Below are positions 23,113 to 32,005 of a DNA stretch of 37,496 bases, piece after piece (the first letter of the stretch is position 1; each line of letters opens with the position of its first letter). Location: the NCBI GenBank assembly GCA_002319955.1, contig DCJS01000041.1, positions 35,082 through 72,577 on the forward strand. The letters run 5' to 3'. A model generated the notes under the pieces. That model ran no database searches and was not told where the DNA came from. It saw nothing but the letters and a program-made list of their open reading frames with translations. The position numbers were made by a program, and so were the translations under genes. The stretch comes from Flavobacteriales bacterium UBA1694 (lineage in GTDB: Bacteria > Bacteroidota > Bacteroidia > Flavobacteriales > Weeksellaceae).

Positions 23113-26100
23113 TTAATTTAAATCTTCAAATTCTTTCTTAGAACCGACAATTACGTTCTGGTACTCTTTAAGACCTGTACCGGCAGGGATTCTGTGCCCT
23201 ACAATTACATTTTCTTTAAGACCCAGTAAGTTGTCAACCTTCCCTGAAACGGCTGCTTCATTAAGGACTTTAGTCGTTTCCTGGAACGAAGCGGCGGACA
23301 TGAATGATTTGGTTTGTAGCGCGGCTCTGGTGATCCCCTGTAATACAGGAATTGCCGTTGCTGGTAGCGCTTCTCTTACTTCAACAAGTTGAAGATCTTC
23401 ACGTTTTAGCTTCGAATTCTCATCTCTTAATTCTCTTGCCGTAATCATTTGACCTGGTTTGAATTCTTTAGAATCCCCAGCTTCGGTTACGACCTTCATT
23501 CCAAAGATGCGGTTATTTTCTAATAAGAAATCGATCTTATGCTCTAAAGCAGCTTCAAGGAACTGAGTGTCACCACCATCCACAATCGACACTTTGGTCA
23601 TCATTTGTCTAACAATGATTTCAAAATGCTTATCGTCGATTTTCACCCCTTGCAAACGGTATACTTCCTGAATTTCATTCACTAAGTATTCTTGTACTGC
23701 TGTTGGGCCTTTAATCTTAAGGATGTCGTCTGGCGTTACAGATCCATCAGAAAGTGGCGATCCAGCACGTACAAAGTCATTCTCCTGAACCAAAATCTGG
23801 TTAGAGAGTTTCACTAAGTAAATTCTTCTTTCACCTGTTTTTGCCTCTACGATAAGTTCGCGATTTCCTCTCTTGATCTTTCCGTAAGAAACAACCCCAT
23901 CAATTTCCGTTACAACGGCAGGGTTTGAAGGATTTCTCGCTTCAAAGAGTTCTGTTACTCTAGGTAAACCACCGGTGATATCCCCAGACTTAGCAGATTT
24001 TCTTGGAATCTTGATAAGGACTTTACCGGCTCTAATCTTCTCACCATCGTTCACCATAAGGTGGGCGCCTGCTGGAAGGTTATACGCTTTAAGTTCCTCT
24101 CCTTTCGTGTCCACCACTCGAAGTGTTGGAACGGCTTTCTTATTTCTTGATTCTGAAATTACTTTCTCTTCGAATCCGGTTTGTTCGTCAATTTCCAATT
24201 GGAAAGAAACCCCTTGGATGATGTCCTCGTATTCAACTTTACCAGCAGATTCAGCAATGATTACCGCATTATACGGATCCCATTTCGCAAGAATATCGCC
24301 TTTTTTCACCTTCGCACCTGGCGCTACAGTTAAGGAAGCTCCATAAGGTAGGTTGGCCACCATTAATGGGGTGCGAAGTGCATTGTCTGCAACTAAACGC
24401 AATTCAGTTGAACGGGAAACAACCACTTCGTGTTTTTCTCCAAATTCATTCTCTGAAGTTACCGTTCTAACCTCATCCATTTCTACAATACCGTCTCTTT
24501 TTGCAACGATGGAAGGATTCTCAGAAACGTTACCTGCAGTTCCCCCCTGGTGGAAGGTTCTTAGGGTTAACTGAGTTCCTGGTTCCCCAATAGACTGCGC
24601 CGCAATTACTCCGACAGCTTCTCCCATATGAATCGCTTTCCCTGTAGATAGGTTACGTCCGTAACATTTCGCACAGATTCCACGTTTTGCTTCACATGTT
24701 AATGGAGAACGTACTTCGACAGCGTCGATACCTGCAGCTTCGATACTCTTAGCTGTTGGCTCAGTAATGATTTCATCCGCATTGACGATTAACTCATCCG
24801 TTTCTGGATGGTATAAATCATGAAGAGAAACTCTACCTAAAACACGCTCGGAAATACGTTCAACGATTTCATCGTTTTTCTTAAGGGCAGTTACCTCAGT
24901 TCCTCTCAGGGTACCACAATCGTCCTCGGTGACAATTACGTCCTGCGCAACGTCCACAAGTCTTCTCGTTAAGTAACCCGCATCCGCCGTCTTAAGTGCG
25001 GTATCGGCAAGACCCTTACGAGCCCCGTGAGTGGAGATAAAGTATTCAAGAATGGATAGACCTTCCTTGAAGTTCGCGATAATCGGGTTTTCAATAATCT
25101 CAGCTCCTGTAGATCCAGCTTTTTGTGGCTTAGCCATTAGCCCTCTCATACCTGAAAGCTGACGAATCTGTTCTTTCGATCCCCTTGCTCCTGAGTCAAG
25201 CATCATGTACACGGAGTTAAATCCGCCTTGATCGCTTTTCATTCTGCTCATGATCATCTCCGTAAGTCCCGCATTGGTATTGGTCCAAACGTCAATAACC
25301 TGATTATAACGTTCTGTATCTGTAATTAGACCCATGTTATAGTTGGCCTTGATTTCATCTACATTTTCAACCGCTTGAGCGATCATCGTTTTCTTCTCAA
25401 CAGGAATTACAATATCCCCAAGAGAGAACGATAGACCTCCTTTAAATGCATTGGCAAACCCTAGGTCTTTCATCGCATCAAGGAACTGAACCGTTGTTGG
25501 GAAATCGGTTTCATCCAAAATTCGTCCAATAACGTTTCTAAGTGACTTCTTAGTTAGTAATTCATTAACAAATTCAACTTCTTTAGGTACGATTTGATTA
25601 AACAAAATACGTCCTACAGTCGTCTCAGTTAAACGACTAACCAGTTGCCCGTCTTCTTTAACAGGCACACGGCATCTTACTTTTGCATTTAACGATACTT
25701 TTCCTTCATTGTAAGCAATTTCAGCCTCTTCTGCAGAATAGAACGCAAGTCCTTCGCCTTTCACAGCACGCTCTGGAGTTGACTGAAGTTCTTTGGTCAT
25801 AAAATACAGACCAAGTACCATGTCTTGCGACGGTACCGTAATTGGAGAACCGTTTGCCGGGTTAAGAATGTTCTGAGATCCAAGCATAAGAAGCTGAGCC
25901 TCTAGAATTGCCTCAGGTCCTAACGGCAAGTGAACCGCCATCTGGTCCCCATCAAAGTCGGCGTTAAATGCCGTGGTAACTAATGGGTGTAATTGGATCG
26001 CTTTTCCTTCAATCATTTTTGGCTGGAAAGCCTGAATTCCTAAACGGTGAAGTGTCGGTGCCCGGTTTAGAAGCACTGGGTGACCTTTCATCACGTTTTC

Positions 26101-27378
26101 AAGAATATCATAAACCACTGGTTCTTTTCTATCAATGATTCTCTTAGCCGATTTAACGGTTTTTACAATCCCTCTTTCAATTAGTTTTCTAATGATAAAC
26201 GGTTTGTAGAGTTCCGCAGCCATGTCCTTAGGTAGACCACATTCATGCAATTGCAGATTTGGTCCAACAACAATTACCGAACGAGCCGAATAATCGACCC
26301 TTTTTCCTAAAAGGTTTTGACGGAAACGCCCTTGCTTTCCTTTAAGTGAGTCAGACAGGGACTTAAGTGGTCTATTTGATTCTGATTTTACAGCAGAAGA
26401 TTTTCTTGTATTGTCGAATAAAGAATCCACAGATTCCTGCAGCATTCTTTTTTCGTTTCTTAAGATTACTTCTGGCGCTTTAATCTCGAGTAGTCTTTTT
26501 AGACGGTTATTTCTGATAATAACTCTTCTATAAAGGTCGTTTAAGTCTGAAGTTGCAAAACGTCCCCCGTCAAGTGGCACTAAAGGTCTTAATTCTGGTG
26601 GAATTACTGGGAGAACTCTCATGATCATCCATTCTGGACGGTTGATCATCCGTGTGTTTGCGCCTCTTAGGGCTTCAACCACGTTAAGTCTCTTAAGGGC
26701 CTCTGTACGTCTTTGTTTAGAACCTTCGTTATGCGCTTTGTGTCTTAAATCGAACGACAAGGCATCCAGGTCAATTCTTCTAAGAAGCTCCTCAACAGCC
26801 TCAGCACCCATTTTCGCAATAAACTTATTTGGGTCTGCATCGTCAAGGTAATTATTATCGGGCGGTAAGGTTTCTAGGATGTCTAAGTATTCTTCTTCTG
26901 TTAAGAATTCCTTGTCCTCAAAGTCCGTTCCGTCCGCTTTCTTCGCGATTCCTTGTTGAATCACGACATACCGTTCGTAATAAATAATCATGTCTAATTT
27001 CTTGGACGGAAGTCCAAGAAGGTATCCAATCTTATTTGGAAGTGAACGGAAGTACCAGATATGGGCAACTGGAACCACTAAATTAATATGGCCAATTCGC
27101 TCTCTACGGACTTTTTTCTCAGTCACTTCAACCCCGCAACGGTCGCAAACAATTCCTTTATAACGAATACGTTTGTATTTCCCACAAGCACATTCGTAAT
27201 CTTTAATTGGACCAAAGATCTTTTCACAGAATAGTCCATCACGTTCTGGCTTATGCGTCCGGTAATTGATCGTTTCTGGCTTTAAAATCTCCCCTCTTGA
27301 TTCTTGGAGGATTGATTCTGGAGAAGCCAAACCGATGGTGATTTTGGTAAATCTACTTGATTTATTTTTATTTGACAT
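23113..27378 (-). CDS. rpoC: DNA-directed RNA polymerase subunit beta'
   Basis: A 1421-residue catalytic subunit of RNA polymerase. The N-terminal zinc ribbon uses C63, C65, C78 and C81 (CACGKY and CDRCG). The catalytic magnesium loop NADFDGD is at 472-478. The trigger-loop and bridge-helix region follows, and a second zinc site appears in LTCEAKRGICAKCYGRN. The length is close to the 1400-1440 usual for Bacteroidota. It follows rpoB by 96 bp on the same strand. Its 5' flank carries three tandem AAAATCT heptamers ending 5 bp before the ATG, and no Shine-Dalgarno sequence. No premature stop or frameshift is seen. Confidence 0.98.
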   Translation of the reverse strand: MSNKNKSSRFTKITIGLASPESILQESRGEILKPETINYRTHKPERDGLFCEKIFGPIKDYECACGKYKRIRYKGIVCDRCGVEVTEKKVRRERIGHINLVVPVAHIWYFRSLPNKIGYLLGLPSKKLDMIIYYERYVVIQQGIAKKADGTDFEDKEFLTEEEYLDILETLPPDNNYLDDADPNKFIAKMGAEAVEELLRRIDLDALSFDLRHKAHNEGSKQRRTEALKRLNVVEALRGANTRMINRPEWMIMRVLPVIPPELRPLVPLDGGRFATSDLNDLYRRVIIRNNRLKRLLEIKAPEVILRNEKRMLQESVDSLFDNTRKSSAVKSESNRPLKSLSDSLKGKQGRFRQNLLGKRVDYSARSVIVVGPNLQLHECGLPKDMAAELYKPFIIRKLIERGIVKTVKSAKRIIDRKEPVVYDILENVMKGHPVLLNRAPTLHRLGIQAFQPKMIEGKAIQLHPLVTTAFNADFDGDQMAVHLPLGPEAILEAQLLMLGSQNILNPANGSPITVPSQDMVLGLYFMTKELQSTPERAVKGEGLAFYSAEEAEIAYNEGKVSLNAKVRCRVPVKEDGQLVSRLTETTVGRILFNQIVPKEVEFVNELLTKKSLRNVIGRILDETDFPTTVQFLDAMKDLGFANAFKGGLSFSLGDIVIPVEKKTMIAQAVENVDEIKANYNMGLITDTERYNQVIDVWTNTNAGLTEMIMSRMKSDQGGFNSVYMMLDSGARGSKEQIRQLSGMRGLMAKPQKAGSTGAEIIENPIIANFKEGLSILEYFISTHGARKGLADTALKTADAGYLTRRLVDVAQDVIVTEDDCGTLRGTEVTALKKNDEIVERISERVLGRVSLHDLYHPETDELIVNADEIITEPTAKSIEAAGIDAVEVRSPLTCEAKRGICAKCYGRNLSTGKAIHMGEAVGVIAAQSIGEPGTQLTLRTFHQGGTAGNVSENPSIVAKRDGIVEMDEVRTVTSENEFGEKHEVVVSRSTELRLVADNALRTPLMVANLPYGASLTVAPGAKVKKGDILAKWDPYNAVIIAESAGKVEYEDIIQGVSFQLEIDEQTGFEEKVISESRNKKAVPTLRVVDTKGEELKAYNLPAGAHLMVNDGEKIRAGKVLIKIPRKSAKSGDITGGLPRVTELFEARNPSNPAVVTEIDGVVSYGKIKRGNRELIVEAKTGERRIYLVKLSNQILVQENDFVRAGSPLSDGSVTPDDILKIKGPTAVQEYLVNEIQEVYRLQGVKIDDKHFEIIVRQMMTKVSIVDGGDTQFLEAALEHKIDFLLENNRIFGMKVVTEAGDSKEFKPGQMITARELRDENSKLKREDLQLVEVREALPATAIPVLQGITRAALQTKSFMSAASFQETTKVLNEAAVSGKVDNLLGLKENVIVGHRIPAGTGLKEYQNVIVGSKKEFEDLN

Positions 27379-27383
27379 TTGTT

Positions 27384-27404
27384 AGATTTTAGATTTTAGA
27401 TTTT
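27384..27404 (-). repeat. Three tandem heptamers just upstream of rpoC
   Basis: The minus strand reads AAAATCT three times without interruption (27404-27384), 5 bp before the rpoC ATG. It occupies the position of a ribosome binding site and is A-rich. Confidence 0.85.
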
Positions 27405-27474
27405 AATTTTTGACTAATTCAAGCCTGTTCTCTCAGATACCCAAGAGCACGCGTGGCGTAGTTAAAATTTAAAA

Positions 27475-30400
27475 TTATTCTTCAAGTCTTATATCCAGAC
27501 CTAGACCCTGAAGTTCATGTAGTAATACATTGAATGATTCAGGAATTCCTGGTTCTGGCATCGCCTCACCTTTCGCAATTGCTTCATAGGTTTTAGCTCT
27601 ACCAATTACGTCGTCTGACTTCACAGTTAAGATCTCGCGTAGGATATTCGAAGCTCCAAAAGCTTCCAATGCCCAAACTTCCATCTCCCCAAATCTCTGT
27701 CCTCCAAACTGCGCTTTACCACCTAATGGCTGCTGAGTAATGAGGGAGTAAGGTCCGATGGATCTTGCGTGCATCTTATCGTCCACCATGTGGCCCAACT
27801 TCAACATATAGATAATCCCTACGGTGGCTGGCTGCGTAAAACGCTCTCCGGTGCCTCCGTCATATAAATAGGTATTTCCATACGCTGGAAGTCCAGCTTT
27901 CTCAGTGTACATTGTAATGTCTTCAAGGCTAGCCCCATCAAAAATAGGAGTCGCGAACTTAAGGCCTAACTTTTGTCCTGCCCAACCAAGAACGGTCTCG
28001 TAAATCTGTCCAATATTCATACGCGATGGTACCCCTAGTGGATTTAATACGATATCGACTGGAGTTCCGTCTTCAAGGAATGGCATGTCTTCTTCTCTTA
28101 CGATACGAGAGACAATCCCCTTATTTCCGTGACGTCCCGCCATTTTATCTCCAACATTAAGTTTTCTTTTCTTAGCAATGTAAACTTTTGCTAATTTCAT
28201 GATACCAGCTGGAAGTTCGTCTCCGATTGAAATTGCAAATTTCTCACGGTTCTTAACCCCTGTAATATCATTAAACTTAATTTTATAGTTATGGATTAGC
28301 TGCTTAATCAGGTCATTCTTTTCAGAATCAACTGTCCAGTCAGCCCCACTAACATTCACATAATCTTCGACACTTTGTAGTAGTTTTGTAGAAAACTTCA
28401 CCCCTTTGGAAATGATTTCTTCACTCAAATCGTTGTTCACGCCTTGGGAAGTCTTTCCATTCACTAGGGTTCCTAGTTTTTCGATTAGGGTTGCGCGTAA
28501 TTCATCGAATTTCACTTTATACCCGTTCTCGATTTCTTCTAGTTTAAGTTTCTCTTCTTGTCTCTTCTTTTTGTCTTTGATGTTTCTTGAGAAAAGTTTC
28601 TTGTTGATTACCACTCCTCTTAAAGAAGAGTCGGCTTTCAATGAAGCGTCTTTTACGTCGCCTGCTTTATCTCCGAAAATCGCACGAAGTAATTTTTCTT
28701 CTGGTGTTGGATCCGATTCCCCTTTCGGTGTAATCTTACCAATCATAATGTCACCAGGTTTTACATCAGCTCCAATACGAATCATTCCGTTTTCATCAAG
28801 ATCTTTGGTCGCTTCTTCTGAAACGTTCGGAATATCTGCTGTAAGTTCTTCCATACCTAATTTGGTATCACGAACCTCCAGGGTATATTCGTCCACGTGA
28901 ATCGAAGTAAACCAGTCTTCACGAACCACTTTTTCGTTGATCACAATCGCATCCTCAAAGTTATACCCTTTCCAAGGCATAAAGGCTACGGTTAAATTCC
29001 GTCCAAGGGCTAGCTCACCGTTCTCAGTCGCGTAACCATCACAAAGTACTTGACCTTCTACCACAGAATCACCAACTCTAACGTTTGGTCTAAGGGTAAT
29101 GGTTGTACTCTGGTTGGTTTTTCTAAACTTGGTTAGGTTGTAAGTTTTGGTTGCAGAATCAAAGCTCACGAGGTTTTCGTTATCGCTTCTATCGTAACGA
29201 ATTACGATTTTGTCTGCATCAACATACTCAACAACTCCAGGTCCATCGGCGTTTATTAAGATTCTTGAATCCTTTGCCACTTGTTTCTCAAGACCTGTTC
29301 CTACGACAGGAGCTTCTGGTTTAAGAAGTGGTACAGCCTGACGCATCATGTTGGATCCCATTAGGGCCCGGTTCGCATCGTCATGCTCTAGGAATGGAAT
29401 CAATGAGGCTGAAATCCCAGAAATCTGGTTTGGAGCCACATCAATTAAGTCTACTTGACCAGGCTCAACTACAGGATAATCGCCATCCAAACGGGCAATA
29501 ACACGTTCTGTGTTAATGGTCCCATCGGCTTTCAACTCCACGTTAGCCTGAGCAATTACTTTATCTTCCTCGTCTTCCGCATTTAGATAAATTGGGGCCG
29601 CGTTTAGATCTACTTTTCCACCCGTTACTTTACGGTAAGGCGTTTCAATAAATCCAAGCGTATTAATTTTCGCATAAAGTCCTAACGATGAAATTAGACC
29701 AATGTTTGGTCCTTCCGGCGTTTCAATCGGACAAATTCTTCCGTAGTGGGTATGGTGAACGTCCCGCACCTCAAATCCGGCTCTTTCTCTCGATAAACCG
29801 CCAGGCCCTAGAGCTGACAATCTTCTCTTGTGAGTAACCTCGGAGAGTGGGTTGGTTTGGTCCATGAACTGCGAAAGCTGGTTGGTTCCAAAGAACGAGT
29901 TAATTACCGAAGTCAATGTCTTGGCATTCACTAAGTCCACTGGGGTGAAAATCTCATTGTCACGAACATTCATTCGCTCGCGAATGGTTCTTGCAATTCT
30001 TGAAAGTCCAACACCAAACTGACCAGCAAGCTGCTCACCGACGGTCTTAATTCTACGATTTGATAAGTGGTCAATATCGTCCACCTCTGTTTTTGAATTT
30101 GCAAGTTCAATCAAGTGACCGACAATTGCAATAATATCCTCCTTGGTAAGAACTTCCGTTCCTTCAGGAATATTTAGACCTAATTTTTTATTTAGTCTAT
30201 AGCGACCTACTTCTCCTAGGGAGTACCTTTGTTCCGAGAAGAATAATTTTTCAATAATTCCTCTTGCGGTCTCCTCGTCGGGCGGATCTGCGTTTCTTAG
30301 CTGACGGTAGATGTACTCAACCGCTTCTTTCTCGGAGTTTGTTGGGTCTTTTTGAAGCGTATTTTGAATGATAGAAAATTCATTAGAATTTTCGTTATGC

Positions 30401-31311
30401 ACTAAAATAGTCTTAACACCCGCTTCGAGGATAATATCAATATGTTCCTTTTCAAGAACCGTTTCACGCTCAAGAATGATCTCGTTTCTTTCGATGGATA
30501 CAACCTCACCGGTATCCTCATCCACGAAATCCTCAAACCAAGTATTCAGGACTCTTGCCGCAAGGGTGCGTCCTTCTACTTTCTTCAAAGCCGCTTTAGT
30601 CACTTTCACTTCTTCAGCAAGGTCAAAAATCTGAAGAATTTCTTTATCAGATTCGTAGCCAATAGCTCTTAATAAAGTCGTTAGTGGTAACTTCTTTTTA
30701 CGGTCAATGTAGGCATACATGACATTATTGATGTCCGTAGTAAATTCCATCCAAGATCCTTTAAAAGGAATAATTCTTGAATAATAAAGTTTCGTGCCGT
30801 TCGCATGGTAGGTTTGTCCAAAGAAAACCCCTGGAGAACGGTGAAGTTGTGTTACAATCACTCGCTCCGCTCCATTGATAATAAAGGAACCTGAAGGAGT
30901 CATATAAGGTACTGGACCTAAATAAACATCTTGAATTACTGTTTGGAAATCCACATGTTCAGGATCCGTACAATACAGCTTTAATCGCGCTTTAAGAGGA
31001 ACGGAATACGTTAACCCTCTCTCCACACATTCATTAATAGAATAACGAGGGGAGTCAACCAGGTAATCTAAAAATTCCAGTACGAATTGGTTTCGTGAAT
31101 CTGTAATGGGGAAATTTTCCTGGAAAGTCTTATAAAGACCCTCGTTCACTCTAGCTTCTGGCAACGTGTCCAACTGAAAGAAATCCTTGAATGAGGCTAA
31201 CTGCACATCAAGAAAATCCGGCGTCACGATTCTGCCTTGGGAAGAACTAAAGTTCACTCTTTCACCTGCTGGCAGGCTAACGGAGCTTTTAGTTGCTTTT
31301 GATTTACTCAT
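27475..31311 (-). CDS. rpoB: DNA-directed RNA polymerase subunit beta
   Basis: A 1278-residue core subunit of RNA polymerase. The rifampicin pocket is intact: QLSQFMDQ begins at 478, with D484, H494 and S499 corresponding to E. coli D516, H526 and S531. GPGGLSRERAGFEVRDVH follows. The C-terminal clamp-contact region LGGKAQFGGQRFGEMEVWALEA is complete. It opens with a short variable tail and then RVNFSSSQGRIVTPDFLDVQL. It lies upstream of rpoC. Unusually, rplL is not directly upstream; two TetR genes on the other strand and a terminator intervene. A promoter candidate at 31613-31644 would give a leader of about 295 nt. Confidence 0.98.
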   Translation of the reverse strand: MSKSKATKSSVSLPAGERVNFSSSQGRIVTPDFLDVQLASFKDFFQLDTLPEARVNEGLYKTFQENFPITDSRNQFVLEFLDYLVDSPRYSINECVERGLTYSVPLKARLKLYCTDPEHVDFQTVIQDVYLGPVPYMTPSGSFIINGAERVIVTQLHRSPGVFFGQTYHANGTKLYYSRIIPFKGSWMEFTTDINNVMYAYIDRKKKLPLTTLLRAIGYESDKEILQIFDLAEEVKVTKAALKKVEGRTLAARVLNTWFEDFVDEDTGEVVSIERNEIILERETVLEKEHIDIILEAGVKTILVHNENSNEFSIIQNTLQKDPTNSEKEAVEYIYRQLRNADPPDEETARGIIEKLFFSEQRYSLGEVGRYRLNKKLGLNIPEGTEVLTKEDIIAIVGHLIELANSKTEVDDIDHLSNRRIKTVGEQLAGQFGVGLSRIARTIRERMNVRDNEIFTPVDLVNAKTLTSVINSFFGTNQLSQFMDQTNPLSEVTHKRRLSALGPGGLSRERAGFEVRDVHHTHYGRICPIETPEGPNIGLISSLGLYAKINTLGFIETPYRKVTGGKVDLNAAPIYLNAEDEEDKVIAQANVELKADGTINTERVIARLDGDYPVVEPGQVDLIDVAPNQISGISASLIPFLEHDDANRALMGSNMMRQAVPLLKPEAPVVGTGLEKQVAKDSRILINADGPGVVEYVDADKIVIRYDRSDNENLVSFDSATKTYNLTKFRKTNQSTTITLRPNVRVGDSVVEGQVLCDGYATENGELALGRNLTVAFMPWKGYNFEDAIVINEKVVREDWFTSIHVDEYTLEVRDTKLGMEELTADIPNVSEEATKDLDENGMIRIGADVKPGDIMIGKITPKGESDPTPEEKLLRAIFGDKAGDVKDASLKADSSLRGVVINKKLFSRNIKDKKKRQEEKLKLEEIENGYKVKFDELRATLIEKLGTLVNGKTSQGVNNDLSEEIISKGVKFSTKLLQSVEDYVNVSGADWTVDSEKNDLIKQLIHNYKIKFNDITGVKNREKFAISIGDELPAGIMKLAKVYIAKKRKLNVGDKMAGRHGNKGIVSRIVREEDMPFLEDGTPVDIVLNPLGVPSRMNIGQIYETVLGWAGQKLGLKFATPIFDGASLEDITMYTEKAGLPAYGNTYLYDGGTGERFTQPATVGIIYMLKLGHMVDDKMHARSIGPYSLITQQPLGGKAQFGGQRFGEMEVWALEAFGASNILREILTVKSDDVIGRAKTYEAIAKGEAMPEPGIPESFNVLLHELQGLGLDIRLEE

Positions 31312-31411
31312 AAAGTAATAAAAAAAGATTGGTTAAAAAATATTTTGATCTTCACAAAAAACATTAGAATACAGAAGAAGGGAATAAGGTGTTATCCGTT
31401 ACAATAAGTGA

Positions 31412-31528
31412 TTAATTCCTAATCTTAAGTAGTCTTACTGCAACGCCGATATATCTTTTCACGGTGTAGTGCAAAATAGTTTCTAATTCCCTTCGAAGAC
31501 AATTCGTTGTCAAAGTCTTGAAATGCAA
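31412..31528 (-). CDS. Possible leader ORF in the rpoB 5' region (38 codons, TTG start)
   Basis: A 38-codon frame on the minus strand starts at TTG 31528, 6 nt after AGGAGG (31540-31535), and ends at TAA 31412. It lies entirely within the predicted rpoB leader. The predicted peptide is basic (RRELETILHY, KRYIGVAVRLL) and I do not recognise it. There is no ATG or GTG start, but the strong Shine-Dalgarno at ideal spacing is unusual, since genes in this window generally lack one. It may be a regulatory upstream ORF, or chance. Confidence 0.25.
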   Translation of the reverse strand: MHFKTLTTNCLRRELETILHYTVKRYIGVAVRLLKIRN

Positions 31529-31612
31529 AAGAGCCCTCCTATATTTATAAGAGAGATTTTAAGCACATGCTTTAATTAACTTTCGGGACAACGGATAACT
31601 TCAAAAGGACTG

Positions 31613-31644
31613 CAAAGATACGAAGAAAAACAGATAACTTCCAA
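31613..31644 (-). promoter_or_regulatory. Candidate promoter of rpoBC
   Basis: On the minus strand TTG (31644-31642), a 21-bp spacer, then TATCTTTG (31620-31613). This fits TTG-N17-23-TAnnTTTG. It would start transcription near 31606, about 295 nt before the rpoB ATG. Confidence 0.55.
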
Positions 31645-31725
31645 GTTCTTAGACTTCTAATGTCCAAACAACAACTCAAACAGCTGTAAGCCTCCTAGGA
31701 ATCGAGCCTTAGTGTGCACAACTTA

Positions 31726-31757
31726 AAAGAGAAAGAAGATCTTGTTAGATCTTCTTT
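31726..31757 (-). terminator. Hairpin upstream of the rpoB promoter, possible terminator
   Basis: Arms AAAGAAGATC (31732-31741) and GATCTTCTTT (31748-31757) form a perfect 10-bp stem with a 6-nt loop. On the minus strand CTCTTTTAAG follows, moderately T-rich. It could stop antisense transcription coming through the TetR genes before the rpoB promoter. Confidence 0.5.
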
Positions 31758-31780
31758 AGTTTCTCATCATTTGTGTTAGC

Positions 31781-31798
31781 ATGTGAAAAGATTCACAT
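31781..31798. promoter_or_regulatory. CRP-like palindrome
   Basis: ATGTGAA-AAGA-TTCACAT is a perfect dyad that contains TGTGA-N6-TCACA, the classic CRP target pattern. It lies between the divergent rpoB and TetR promoters, about 160-190 bp from each -7 box. Confidence 0.45.
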
Positions 31799-31914
31799 TA
31801 CTTCGACAAATGTATGCAATATAATTGACTTATTTATAAAAATAGAAATAAATTCAACAAAACACCCCTACTCTGAGAGGCTCCAGGCCCGACAATTCAC
31901 AAAAATCACATTTT

Positions 31915-31949
31915 ATTGATTAACGAGCGTTAGTTTCAAACCAATCAAT
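31915..31949. promoter_or_regulatory. Nested dyads upstream of the TetR genes, operator candidates
   Basis: An inner dyad TAACG-AG-CGTTA (31921-31932) lies within outer arms ATTGATT (31915-31921) and AATCAAT (31943-31949). A further CGTTA half-site follows at 31952. The inner 12-bp dyad has the size and form of TetR-family operators and sits just upstream of the -7 box at 31966. Confidence 0.4.
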
Positions 31950-31965
31950 TACGTTAAAAATTCAT

Positions 31966-31973
31966 TACCTTTG
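31966..31973 (+). promoter_or_regulatory. Candidate -7 box of the TetR pair
   Basis: TACCTTTG fits TAnnTTTG and would start transcription near 31979, 27 nt before the first TetR ATG. No TTG at the normal distance. The inverted repeat TTGGC (31980-31984)/GCCAA (31992-31996) overlaps the predicted start site and could serve autorepression. Confidence 0.4.
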
Positions 31974-32005
31974 TTTTGGTTGGCTAAACGCGCCAATCTT
32001 ACCGT

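Larger units (their letters stand above)
31312..32005. other. 694-bp divergent regulatory region between rpoB and the TetR pair
   Basis: No recognisable protein gene. From left to right it holds the rpoB leader with a possible SD-led small ORF (31412-31528) and a 5-bp hairpin at 31498-31511. Next come an rpoB promoter candidate (31613-31644) and a 10-bp-stem hairpin (31732-31757). A CRP-like palindrome (31781-31798), nested dyads (31915-31949) and a -7 box for the first TetR gene (31966-31973) follow. Confidence 0.7.

Noticed and set aside
31474..31480. TATTTTG on the minus strand as the rpoB -7 box
   Set aside because: It has only one base between TA and TTTG, so it does not fit TAnnTTTG; the site at 31613-31620 is better and has a TTG.
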